A stretch of 64,000 nucleotides of DNA. It comes from Petrolisthes cinctipes. Taxonomy: Eukaryota > Arthropoda > Malacostraca > Decapoda > Porcellanidae. Positions 1 to 12,600 of this stretch are shown here, in pieces. A program made the translations under genes and the position numbers. The stretch is taken from positions 3,824,501 to 3,888,500 of the forward strand of contig JAWQEG010001559.1 of the NCBI GenBank assembly GCA_033782935.1. The letters are read 5' to 3'. The stretch's first letter is position 1, and every line of letters starts with the position of its first letter. The notes under the pieces are model-generated. The model had not been told where the DNA came from. It did no database searches and worked only from the letters and a program-made list of their open reading frames with translations.

Positions 1-598
1 GAGACTTTGTGGTATTGTTAGATATTAAACTACGGATTCCTGACTTTGTTCACTGTTCATTTGGTCCATCCTTCACCTCTCACCCCACATACAATATAGT
101 GACAAAAGTAGTTCAATGATAGTGATGAGCTTGTGATAATTGTGTCAGTAAAACCTAGCTTTCTCGAAAATGAAGAATACAATATATAATAACACATTAT
201 AAAACAGTTTGCATAGCCCTGATGTAACACTGCTACATTGGACTGCTACCCGTAAGTAATGAATGTGTTTCACAGAAACCCACAAAGTTATCAAACCACA
301 TGAAGAAGAGATGAAGTGACAGGTTGATACACAAAGTAGGTAAAGAAAAGACATAACAGTTAGCTTATCTTAATGACTAGCAATGGTTGTTAAGACTATA
401 TCAATTGGAAGTGTCACTGTTACAAAAGGAAGCAATGAAGGATTAATAAAATTATCAATTTGTGTATTGATGACTTTGTCTATCATTCAAATAGGCAACT
501 CCCTCACAAAAAACACTACCGGTACTTTAGTTGGTATTTGGTTATTTAACAACACATCTGAAAAAATCTAACTAAAATACAAATTAATTTCCTTACAG
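1..598 (+). other. Intron upstream of the first visible exon
   Basis: No exon or element is recognisable here. The stretch ends in a pyrimidine tract and AG acceptor that lead into the exon at 599. The same sequence recurs with few changes at 17754-18351, so it belongs to the segmental duplication. Because the first exon is entered in phase 1, at least one coding exon must lie to the left of the window. Confidence 0.6.
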
Positions 599-682
599 AA
601 TGTACAGGAAAGGAACACTGCTACGCTAACAAAGAGTGTGTGAGCAACAAGTGTGTCTGCACAAATGGTGACTGTAATGAAG
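599..682 (+). CDS. Exon E0 copy 1, cysteine-rich module
   Basis: 84 nt between an acceptor (ttccttacag) and donor gtaagg, phase 1 at both ends. It encodes a compact six-cysteine module with spacing C-x5-C-x5-C-x4-C-x-C-x4-C and motif CVCTNGDC. The last loop is shorter than in all other modules of the gene. An identical exon lies at 18352. Confidence 0.75.
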
Positions 683-3600
683 GTAAGGACAAGTTACATC
701 ATATCTTTACTCTTTATAATTATGTTCACATTAACAAACTTGAGTTACAAAAAAGTTATAGAATCCAATGTTGTCTAAAGCAAGTGATAGTAATAGCAAG
801 GAAATACAGTACTGTAACGAATGTAGTGGTTACTACCTGGGGTTGCACCAAACTCACAATGAATTGCACTGGGTTTATTGTGTATGTCTATACAAGTGTG
901 TTTTGTATTTGGTACACTCTCTCTCTCGACTCCAGGGAGCCGGGGTTAAGGTAAGTAAGGATAGCGAGCACTTGAGTTAGGCTGGGCTGCAGGTGCTGGG
1001 TAGCTGGACTGGTGCAGTGGCTGTGGAAAGGTTAGCTGGTATGTACACTGCAGGCGGCAGGTTGTAGGGGCAGGAATGTAGCAGTGGTCGACGGTAGTAG
1101 GTGGGTCGCCAGCAGCGGGCAGTTAAGCAGCAGGCAAGTAGCAGTGAGCAGGTAGTAGGCCATGGAAAACAGCAGGCAGGCAACGTAGACCAGCAGGCAG
1201 AAACTGCAGAGCAGCAGGTTGGAAATGGAGAGCAGCAGGCAGGTAGGGGTGAGTCCAGGTGAGTTTCTGGCTGTGAGTGACTCATAGTGAAGAAGAAGAT
1301 TTAGGGCTTTATGCCAATCGACTCATGGTGTTGGTCATTAAGGCAGTCAGTCTTGTTACATCAATACATCTTCCCCCAGCCTACAAGGTTGCTATCCTTG
1401 CTTTTACAGCAGGGTACCTACTTACTGCTAGGTGAACAGGGACATAGGGGCTTCGGAAACCCCCATAGTGTGTTGTCCCGGCCCCTTTTATACCGGCTGG
1501 CCACTGGGTGAGGCTGCGTGCGCAGGTGTAAATGCCAGGTTTCAGTTTAGTTGTAATTTGAATTACTTCAACTATTATCTGGTAAGGTCAAAACAGAAGA
1601 GCATAAAATATATGAGAATGTTTACCAAACAAAGTCATATTTAAAGCAACAAATGTGTATATAAATAAATAATAAAAATCTGTTTCTTGAATGAGAGTTC
1701 AATCAACTACATTAAGCTATGGAACCTTGCCTGACATAGTTTTATCTCCTTATCTGGGAATTTTACAACAGTATTTTCTGACCAGGAAGATTTCTTTGCC
1801 CTTATACATTAATATTCCTGTGTTAAATGTTATCAAAATATGGATTCATTTTCACACAGAATGTACGGATGATACCGGCTGTAATGGGGATAATGAAGTG
1901 TGTGACACAAGAAAACACGTATGTGTTTGTAAATACAAATACGTACCAGATGACAATGGCCAATGTGTTGGTAAGAAAAAGTTTCTGTTGATCTCTCTAT
2001 CTATACATCACTAACATTGTATCCCTTACAGGTGGCCATGAACAAACAGTATCCAAGCCACCCTAACAATACTCATCCTAATTCAATACAACATCCATTC
2101 ATCTTTTTCTTTAGGTCACCTCATTCCCAGTCTCTCCCTCTCATGGTACCAGTATTACTGGTTGGGCTTGCGACCCTTCCTCTTAAAAATAATTATGGCA
2201 ACGGAATACAATGACTTGCTTCAGACTGACCCTAAGTTGTCGACAACGGACTTCCAATTGGCTACGTGAATTGTAAGAGGCGTGAATGAAGGCATGAAAG
2301 AGAGAGAAGTTCTGGGAGTGATAGCAAATGCAAGGTTGGAAGTATGTGGAATGACGGAAACCAAATGGAAAGGAACATGTGCGAAAGAGTGGGAATGTGG
2401 AATAGGGGTGTGTGCTGGAGTGAATGAGAATGAGAGAGCGAAAGGAGGTGTGTGTATCTTCATAAGTAATATATGGAAGGAGTGTGTAAGGGAGAATGGA
2501 GCCGTGGGGTCGAGGATTGTGTGGGTGAGAATGAAAGTGGGAGTACAGACTTGGGTGATAATATGTGTGTATGCACTGACAGAAAACAGAGTGGATAGAG
2601 TGAAAGAGGAAGTTTGGATGAGTAATGAGACGTGCCTAGATAGGTTTAATAATAGTGAAAGAGTGTTTTTGATTGGGGATATGAATGGGAAGGTGGAGGA
2701 TAGAAATGTAGATGGGAGGGTAGGGTGTGCAGTCAGAGGTGGATGGTAATGGCAGTGCACTAGTGGACTTGTGTGTAGGGAGGAAGCTGATGGTTGCCAA
2801 CACCTTCTTCCAGAACAGAAGGATACATAGTGTTACGATAGAGGGACCTGGGGGAATGACAATGACTATCTGACTAGCAAGAATGAACATTTAGTTAAAG
2901 CATAAAATATTAATCTCCTTTAGCAACAAACCAGGTTCTATATTACTTTGTGTAAAGACAAACACGAAGTAAAACAAACAACAATTATTATTATTATTAA
3001 CACTAAGAATTAAGACAAAACCCAATACAATCAATGAAAATTAAATCAGATATTCCCGTACTGTACCTCAAAGAACATATTACTCACTCAACACCTGGTA
3101 AATGCACAGAGAAATAAAATGCAGTATTAATGAGCCACTGGCTACATAATTAGCAGAAAAATGCACTGTATATTCACAGTAAGAAATAACACTGGTAAAT
3201 CACAATGAGAAATAACACAGCAATAATAATAATAATAATAACAGTTACACAATGCGATGAACAATTACTCTAATAATAATAATGAAACTTCACTTAATTA
3301 CTCAACAGTTATTGTTCTGAGTTTATTACAGAATTAAGCAATTTACTTTAATTACAGGCAGCCGCTTAGCAATGAATGTAATCACTTAAATACTTATTTT
3401 GACTTGGATAAATCTACACACTGAAACACTTGCAAAAGGAGATCACAAAATATTACTTAACTATACAGAATATGTACAACAGGGACGTATCCAAAGCTTC
3501 TTCTCTGCACCAAGGGTGGCAGTACGGTACGGTACGGTACCAAAAAAATATACTCATTCCGCAGTCTTAAAAATATTGTACCGTAATTTTGTACCATACC

Positions 3601-6600
3601 TAAACAACCGTACCATATTGGTACAATAAAATAAGATTTCGTACTGTATATTTGTACCACTGCCATAATTATGTGTCTAAAATTAATCAGTTATATGAAA
3701 TATCTTTGCAAGAAATTCCTTGTCCAGATTCAGTTTCTATAATTGTGTTTTTAGTTTTTATATTTGTGGATATTACTGTAAATATATTAAGTGTGTGTGT
3801 GTGGAAGAAAGAGAGAGAGAGAGAGAGATACTGAGAGTCTGAAAGAGACAGAATAATATTTTTGCCTTTAGAATGGACTTGCCAATGTATTACTTTCTGT
3901 CATTTACAGTTATTTATCAGTTACCAGGGGTGAAGGCTGCAGATTATTATTAGGTATACAAAATGATAATTTAAGGTTAACTTAGAACTACAACTTTTTT
4001 TATTTGTTTGTCATGCTCTCAAAATCAGTTGTAGGCTGACCTGACACAGTCACTGACTGGCAGGTTGCAATCAAGGACTCTAGTACTGAGAGAAGGATAG
4101 GCCACTCAATGTTATTTTGGTGTCGTCACAGTGGCTGGCTGGGACGGTGGCGCCTTTAGCGGCCAAAAGGAATCAACACTCCAGCTCCCGTCTGCTTCCC
4201 TTTATCCTGATTTCTTTTGAAATCGGATTTTCTTTACTAGTAACGCACAGGCCCTTTCATACTAATTATTTGGCTATAGAATGAATATTGACATTCCTTG
4301 TGGTCAAATAACATAATATCTTTGACAAAGCCCCAATATATTGCTAAAGAAAACCACCATACCTACCATTATGTACAGTAACTCCAATATGTGATGAGTC
4401 AAACCTATTTATGACCTCGACAATTATGTTTCTCAACAATATTTGGATATAAAAGTACCCAAAAATAGACGGCAAATCTAGGTTACGTTGTGGCCTTTGG
4501 AACCATTTAATGATGTAAGGCAGAATATTACTGTAAATATAATGCAGAAACTACACCAGTGTGACATATATATGATTTCTTACAGAATGTACAAGTGATC
4601 TTTACTGTGATAAGTATGAAGAATGTAAGGACAATGTGTGTACCTGCAAAGCTCCTTATAAAGAAGACAGTGATGGTAATTGTGTCCGTACCGGTAAGTA
4701 AAAGTCGCTATCACTGCATAATCCTTCAATCTTTCTAGCTAACAGGCCACCAATTGCCTCACATCCACCCACTACACCACAGTTTAAAGGAACTAACTTT
4801 TTTCTGAACCTTAGACAAGTCCTAATAATAAACTGTGATGTTGCCGGTGAAAATTCTGGGAAGCATTATGTGCTTCACAACTTATTAGATAATTAGAGGA
4901 ACGAAGCCAAAACACAGACTTTTATCAATGAACATATCTGACTAGGAAGATTTCTTTGTCCTTATACATTAATATTCCTGTGTTAAATGTTATCAAAATA
5001 TGGATTCATTTTTATACAGAATGTACGGATGACACCGGCTGTACTGGGCAAAATGAAGTGTGTGACACAAGAAAATACGTATGTGTTTGTAAATACAAAT
5101 ACGTACCAGATGACAATGGCCAATGTGTTGGTAAGAAAAAGTTTCTGTTGATCCCTCTATCTATACATCACTAACATTGTATCCCTTACAGGTGGCCATG
5201 AACAAACAGTATCCAAGCCACCCTAACAATACTCATCCTAATTCAACACAACATCCATTCATCTTTTTCTTTAGGTCACCTCATTCCCAGTCTCTCCCTC
5301 TCATGGTACCAGTATTACTGGTTGGGCTTGCGACCCTTCCCCGTAAAAATAATTATGGCAACGGAATACAATGACTTGCTTCAGACTGACCCTAAGTTGT
5401 CGACAACGGACTTCCAATTGGCTACGTGGATTGTAAGAGGCGTGAATGAAGGCATGAGAGAGAGAGAAGTTCTGGGAGTGATAGCAAATGCAAGGTTGGA
5501 AGTATGTGGAATGACGGAAACCAAATGGAAAGGAAATGTGCGAAAGAGTGGGAATGTGGAATAGGGGTGTGTGCTGGAGTGAATGAGAATGAGAGAGCGA
5601 AAGGAGGTGTGTGTATCTTCATAAGTAATATATGGAAGGAGTGTGTAAGGGAGTATGGAGCCGTGGGGTCGAGGATTGTGTGGGTGAGAATGAAAGTGGG
5701 AGTACAGACTTGGGTGATAATATGTGTGTATGCACTGACAGCAAACAGAGTGGATAGAGTGAAAGAGGAATTTTGGATGAGTTTTTGTTGATGTTCTTCA
5801 CGGGCAGAATGGCCTCCTGCCCCACAGACCCCTGGTACACTGGTCGCAGTGAAAAAACAAATTAAAAAAAAGGAGGGGATGGCTATATATGCCTGGGCTA
5901 CCGAAGCACATCCCAGGGAAATGGGACCAGAGCTTACTGAACCAGGGAGTCTGGGGGCCTCTGACCGCCAGGGAGATTGGAGAGAAGGTCTTTGATACCA
6001 CACCCTGGGCTGTGGACCCAAGTCCACGTTACTACAAGAGCTACAAGTGGTGCCGCACCTTCCATGAGATCAGCCCTGAAGGGACCATAAGGGGGAGGGA
6101 GTTTAAACTGTTGCATGCATAGGGAAATGCACCCCCGTGTGCTGGCGGTCCACACAGCAGTGAAAAAAAGAGCCTCCGGTTGTAGTACACCTCACGTGGA
6201 TTTTTAATCCATGTGGGCAGATCTTGTCAAATCCACTAGAAAGTGACCAGATCCTACAACTATCTTTATTCTAGCCCTGTGGAGGATGACTAATATTCAC
6301 AGAGAATAAAGTCAGCCTCCCCTAGACAGTTTTGGATGAGTAATGAGGCGTGCCTAGATAGGTTTAATAATAGTGAAAGAGTGTTTTTGATTGGGGATAT
6401 GAATGGGAAGGTGGAGGATAGAAATGTAGATGGGAGGGTAGGGTGTGCAGTCAGAGGTGGATGGTAATGGCAGTGCACTAGTGGACTTGTGTGTAGGGAG
6501 GAAGCTGATGGTTGCCAACACCTTCTTCCAGCACAGAAGGATACATAGTGTTACGATAGAGGGACCTGGGGGAATGACAATGACTATCTGACTAGCAAGA

Positions 6601-9600
6601 ATGAACATTTAGTTAAAGCATAAAATATTAATCTCCTTTAGCAACAAACCAGGTTCTATATTACTTTGTGTAAAGACAAACACGAAGTAAAACAAACAAC
6701 AATTATTATTATTATTAACACTAAGAATTAAGACAAAACCCAATACAATCAATGAAAATTAAATCAGATATTCCCGTACTGTACCTCAAAGAACATATTA
6801 CTCACTCAACACCTGGTAAATGCACACAGAAATAAAATGCAGTATTAATGAGCCACTGGCTACATAATTAGCAGAGAAATGCACTGTATATTCACAGTAA
6901 GAAATAACACTGGTAAATCACAATGAGAAATAACACAGCAATAATAATAATAATAATAACAGTTACACAATGCGATGAACAATTACTCTAATAATAATAA
7001 TGAAACTTCACTTAATTACTCAACAGTTATTGTTCTGAGTTTATTACAGAATTAAGCAATTTACTTTAATTACAGGCAGCCGCTTAGCAATGAATGTAAT
7101 CACTTAAATACTTATTTTGACTTGGATAAATCTACACACTGAAACACTTGCAAAAGGAGATCACAAAATATTACTTAACTATACAGAATATGTACAACAG
7201 GGACGTATCCAAAGCTTCTTCTCTGCACCAAGGGTGGCAGTACGGTACGGTACGGTACCAAAAAAATATACTCATTCCGCAGTCTTAAAAATATTGTACC
7301 GTAATTTTGTACCATACCTAAACAACCGTACCATATTGGTACAATAAAATAAGATTTCGTACTGTATATTTGTACCACTGCCATAATTATGTGTCTAAAA
7401 TTAATCAGTTATATGAAATATCTTTGCAAGAAATTCCTTGTCCAGATTCAGTTTCTATAATTGTGTTTTTAGTTTTTATATTTGTGGATATTACTGTAAA
7501 TATATTAAGTGTGTGTGTGTGGAAGAAAGAGAGAGAGAGAGAGAGAGAGATACTGAGAGTCTGAAAGAGACAGAATAATATTTTTGCCTTTAGAATGGAC
7601 TTGCCAATGTATTACTTTCTGTCATTTACAGTTATTTATCAGTTACCAGGGGTGAAGGCTGCAGATTATTATTAGGTATACAAAATGATAATTTAAGGTT
7701 AACTTAGAACTACAACTTTTTTTATTTGTTTGTCATGCTCTCAAATCAGTTGTAGGCTGACCTGACACAGTCACTGACTGGCAGGTTGCAATCAAGGACT
7801 CTAGTACTGAGAGAAGGATAGGCCACTCAATGTTATTTTGGTGTCGTCACAGTGGCTGGCTGGGACGGTGGCGCCTTTAGCGGCCAAAAGGAATCAACAC
7901 TCCAGCTCACGTCTGCTTCCCTTTATCCTGATTTGTTTTGAAATCGGATTTTCTTTACTAGTAACGCACAGGCCCTTTCATACTAATTACTTGGCTATAG
8001 AATGAATATTGACATTCCTTGTGGTCAAATTACATAATATCTTTGACAAAGCCCCAATATATTGCTAAAAAAAACCACCATACCTACCATTATGTACAGT
8101 AACTCCAATATGTGATGAGTCAAACCTATTTATGACCTCGACAATTATGTTTCTCAACAATATTTGGATATAAAAGTACCCAAAAATAGACGGCAAATCT
8201 AGGTTACGTTGTGGCCTTTGGAACCATTTAATGATGTAAGGCAGAATATTACTGTAAATATAATGCAGAAACTACACCAGTGTGACATATATATGATTTC
8301 TTACAGAATGTACAAGTGATCTTTACTGTGATAAGTATGAAGAATGTAAGGACAATGTGTGTACCTGCAAAGCTCCTTATAAAGAAGACAGTGATGGTAA
8401 TTGTGTCCGTACCGGTAAGTAAAAGTCGCTATCACTGCATAATCCTTCAATCTTTCTAGCTAACAGGCCACCAATTGCCTCACATCCACCCACTACACCA
8501 CAGTTTAAAGGAACTAACTTTTTTCTGAACCTTAAGACAAGTCCTAATAATAAACTGTGATGTTGCCGGTGAAAATTCCGGGAAGCATTATGTGCTTCGC
8601 AACTTATTAGATAATTAGAGGAACGAAGCCAAAACACAGACTTTTATCAATGAACATATCTGACTAGGAAGATTTCTTTGCCCATATACATTAATATTCC
8701 TGTGTTAAATGTTATCAAAATATGGATTCATTTTTATACAGAATGTACGGATGACACCGGCTGTACTGGGCAAAATGAAGTGTGTGACACAAGAAAATAC
8801 GTATGTGTTTGTAAATACAAATACGTACCAGATGACAATGGCCAATGTGTTGGTAAGAAAAAGTTTCTGTTGATCTCTCTATCTATACATCACTAACATT
8901 GTATCCCTTACAGGTGGCCATGAACAAACAGTATCCAAGCCACCCTAACAATACTCATCCTAATTCAACACAACATCCATTCATCTTTTTCTTTAGGTCA
9001 CCTCATTCCCAGTCTCTCCCTCTCATGGTACCAGTATTACTGGTTGGGCTTGCGACCCTTCCCCGTAAAAATAATTATGGCAACGGAATACAATGACTTG
9101 CTTCAGACTGACCCTAAGTTGTCGACAACGGACTTCCAATTGGCTACGTGGATTGTAAGAGGCGTGAATGAAGGCATGAGAGAGAGAGAAGTTCTGGGAG
9201 TGATAGCAAATGCAAGGTTGGAAGTATGTGGAATGACGGAAACCAAATGGAAAGGAAATGTGCGAAAGAGTGGGAATGTGGAATAGGGGTGTGTGCTGGA
9301 GTGAATGAGAATGAGAGAGCGAAAGGAGGTGTGTGTATCTTCATAAGTAATATATGGAAGGAGTGTGTAAGGGAGTATGGAGCCGTGGGGTCGAGGATTG
9401 TGTGGGTGAGAATGAAAGTGGGAGTACAGACTTGGGTGATAATATGTGTGTATGCACTGACAGCAAACAGAGTGGATAGAGTGAAAGAGGAATTTTGGAT
9501 GAGTTTTTGTTGATGTTCTTCACGGGCAGAATGGCCTCCTGCCCCACAGACCCCTGGTACACTGGTCGCAGTGAAAAAACAAATTAAAAAAAAGGAGGGG

Positions 9601-12600
9601 ATGGCTATATATGCCTGGGCTACCGAAGCACATCCCAGGGAAATGGGACCAGAGCTTACTGAACCAGGGAGTCTGGGGGCCTCTGACCGCCAAGGAGATT
9701 GGGGAGAAGGTCTTTGATACCGCAGACTGGCTGTGGACCCAAGTCCACGTTACTACAAGAGCTACAAGTGGTGCCGCACCTTCCATGAGATCAGCCCTGA
9801 AGGGACCATAAGGGGGAGGGAGTTTAAACTGTTGCATGCATAGGGAAATGCACCCCCGTGTGCTGGCGGTCCACACAGTAGTGAAAAAAAGAGCCTCCGG
9901 TTGTAGTACACCTCACGTGGATTTTTAATCCATGTGGGCAGATCTTGTCAAATCCACTAGAAAGTGACCAGATCCTACAACTATCTTTATTCTAGCCCTG
10001 TGGAGGATGACTAATATTCACAGAGAATAAAGTCAGCCTCCCCTAGACAGTTTTGGATGAGTAATGAGGCGTGCCTAGATAGGTTTAATAATAGTGAAAG
10101 AGTGTTTTTGATTGGGGATATGAATGGGAAGGTGGAGGATAGAAATGTAGATGGGAGGGTAGGGTGTGCAGTCAGAGGTGGATGGTAATGGCAGTGCACT
10201 AGTGGACTTGTGTGTAGGGAGGAAGCTGATGGTTGCCAACACCTTCTTCCAGCACAGAAGGATACATAGTGTTACGATAGAGGGACCTGGGGGAATGACA
10301 ATGACTATCTGACTAGCAAGAATGAACATTTAGTTAAAGCATAAAATATTAATCTCCTTTAGCAACAAACCAGGTTCTATATTACTTTGTGTAAAGACAA
10401 ACACGAAGTAAAACAAACAACAATTATTATTATTATTAACACTAAGAATTAAGACAAAACCCAATACAATCAATGAAAATTAAATCAGATATTCCCGTAC
10501 TGTACCTCAAAGAACATATTACTCACTCAACACCTGGTAAATGCACAGAGAAATAAAATGCAGTATTAATGAGCCACTGGCTACATAATTAGCAGAGAAA
10601 TGCACTGTATATTCACAGTAAGAAATAACACTGGTAAATCACAATGAGAAATAACACAGCAATAATAATAATAATAATAACAGTTACACAATGCGATGAA
10701 CAATTACTCTAATAATAATAATGAAACTTCACTTAATTACTCAACAGTTATTGTTCTGAGTTTATTACAGAATTAAGCAATTTACTTTAATTACAGGCAG
10801 CTGCTTAGCAATGAATGTAATCACTTAAATACTTATTTTGACTTGTATAAATCTACACACTGAAACACTTGCAAAAGGAGATCACAAAATATTACTTAAC
10901 TATACAGAATATGTACAACAGGGACGTATCCAAAGCTTCTTCTCTGCACCAAGGGTGGCAGTACGGTACGGTACGGTACCAAAAAAATATACTCATTCCG
11001 CAGTCTTAAAAATATTGTACCGTAATTTTGTACCATACCTAAACAACCGTACCATATTGGTACAATAAAATAAGATTTCATACTGTATATTTGTACCACT
11101 GCCATAATTATGTGTCTAAAATTAATCAGTTATATGAAATATCTTTGCAAGAAATTCCTTGTCCAGATTCAGTTTCTATAATTGTGTTTTTAGTTTTTAT
11201 ATTTGTGGATATTACTGTAAATATATTAAGTGTGTGTGTGGAAGAAAGAGAGAGAGAGAGAGATACTGAGAGTCTGAAAGAGACAGAATAATATTTTTGC
11301 CTTTAGAATGGACTTGCCAATGTATTACTTTCTGTCATTTACAGTTATTTATCAGTTACCAGGGGTGAAGGCTGCAGATTATTATTAGGTATACAAAATG
11401 ATAATTTAAGGTTAACTTAGAACTACAACTTTTTTTATTTGTTTGTCATGCTCTCAAATCAGTTGTAGGCTGACCTGACACAGTCACTGACTGGCAGGTT
11501 GCAATCAAGGACTCTAGTACTGAGAGAAGGATAGGCCACTCAATGTTATTTTGGTGTCGTCACAGTGGCTGGCTGGGACGGTGGCGCCTTTAGCGGCCAA
11601 AAGGAATCAACACTCCAGCTCCCGTCTGCTTCCCTTTATCCTGATTTGTTTTGAAATCGGATTTTCTTTACTAGTAACGCACAGGCCCTTTCATACTAAT
11701 TACTTGGCTATAGAATGAATATTGACATTCCTTGTGGTCAAATTACATAATATCTTTGACAAAGCCCCAATATATTGCTAAAAAAAACCACCATACCTAC
11801 CATTATGTACAGTAACTCCAATATGTGATGAGTCAAACCTATTTATGACCTCGACAATTATGTTTCTCAACAATATTTGGATATAAAAGTACCCAAAAAT
11901 AGACGGCAAATCTAGGTTACGTTGTGGCCTTTGGAACCATTTAATGATGTAAGGCAGAATATTACTGTAAATATAATGCAGAAACTACACCAGTGTGACA
12001 TATATATGATTTCTTACAGAATGTACAAGTGATCTTTACTGTGATAAGTATGAAGAATGTAAGGACAATGTGTGTACCTGCAAAGCTCCTTATAAAGAAG
12101 ACAGTGATGGTAATTGTGTCCGTACCGGTAAGTAAAAGTCGCTATCACTGCATAATCCTTCAATCTTTCTAGCTAACAGGCCACCAATTGCCTCACATCC
12201 ACCCACTACACCACAGTTTAAAGGAACTAACTTTTTTCTGAACCTTAGACAAGTCCTAATAATAAACTGTGATGTTGCCGGTGAAAATTCTGGGAAGCAT
12301 TATGTGCTTCACAACTTATTAGATAATTAGAGGAACGAAGCCAAAACACAGACTTTTATCAATGAACATATCTGACTAGGAAGATTTCTTTGTCCTTATA
12401 CATTAATATTCCTGTGTTAAATGTTATCAAAATATGGATTCATTTTATACAGAATGTACGGATGACACCGGCTGTACTGGGCAAAATGAAGTGTGTGACA
12501 CAAGAAGATACGAATGTGTTTGTAAATACAAATACGTACCAGATGACAATGGCCAATGTGTTGGTAAGAAAAAGTTTCTGTTGATCTCTCTATCTATACA

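Larger units (their letters stand above)
1..2094 (+). repeat. Segmental duplication, left copy
   Basis: Near-identical to 17754-19847 at an offset of 17,753 bp, covering introns, the GC-rich block and exons E0 and Y. Homology reaches the first base of the window, so the true left end lies outside. On the right it stops near 2094, where the two copies continue into different arrays. Confidence 0.9.
1781..4940 (+). repeat. Array A unit 1 (3.16 kb, no 547-bp insertion)
   Basis: Starts at the accaggaag segment upstream of exon Y and runs through the endonuclease fragment, the GTAC palindrome and exon X to just before the next Y. It is near-identical to units at 4941, 8663 and 12375 in introns as well as exons. 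The intron also holds AAT/TTA-rich microsatellite stretches and a (GT)n-(GA)n tract near 3791-3828. Confidence 0.85.
4941..8662 (+). repeat. Array A unit 2 (3.72 kb, with 547-bp insertion)
   Basis: Same order as unit 1, lengthened by an insertion at 5783-6329 inside the endonuclease fragment. Its exon Y reads TRKYV, matching unit 3 and separating units 2-3 from 4-5. Confidence 0.85.
8663..12374 (+). repeat. Array A unit 3 (3.71 kb, with 547-bp insertion)
   Basis: Matches unit 2, including the insertion at the same base. Small differences (ttggggag for ttggagag and gcagactggc for cacaccctgg in the insertion) show it is a separate copy. Confidence 0.85.

Noticed and set aside
2020..2075. Possible alternative terminal exon after each Y exon (acceptor cccttacag, reading Gly-Gly-His-Glu then a stop)
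   Set aside because: Phase fits and it recurs after every Y, but it is only about 11 codons, has no module features and no supporting signal beyond the acceptor. Kept out without transcript evidence.
2221..2760. Minus-strand frame of 179 residues with many His/Ser/Thr
   Set aside because: Antisense of the endonuclease fragment; no recognisable protein and not preserved between units.
5889..6122. Plus-strand frame in the 547-bp insertion as a functional gene
   Set aside because: The copy at 9611 diverges in frame after a few changes, and there is no start context or full domain. Left as a possible remnant.
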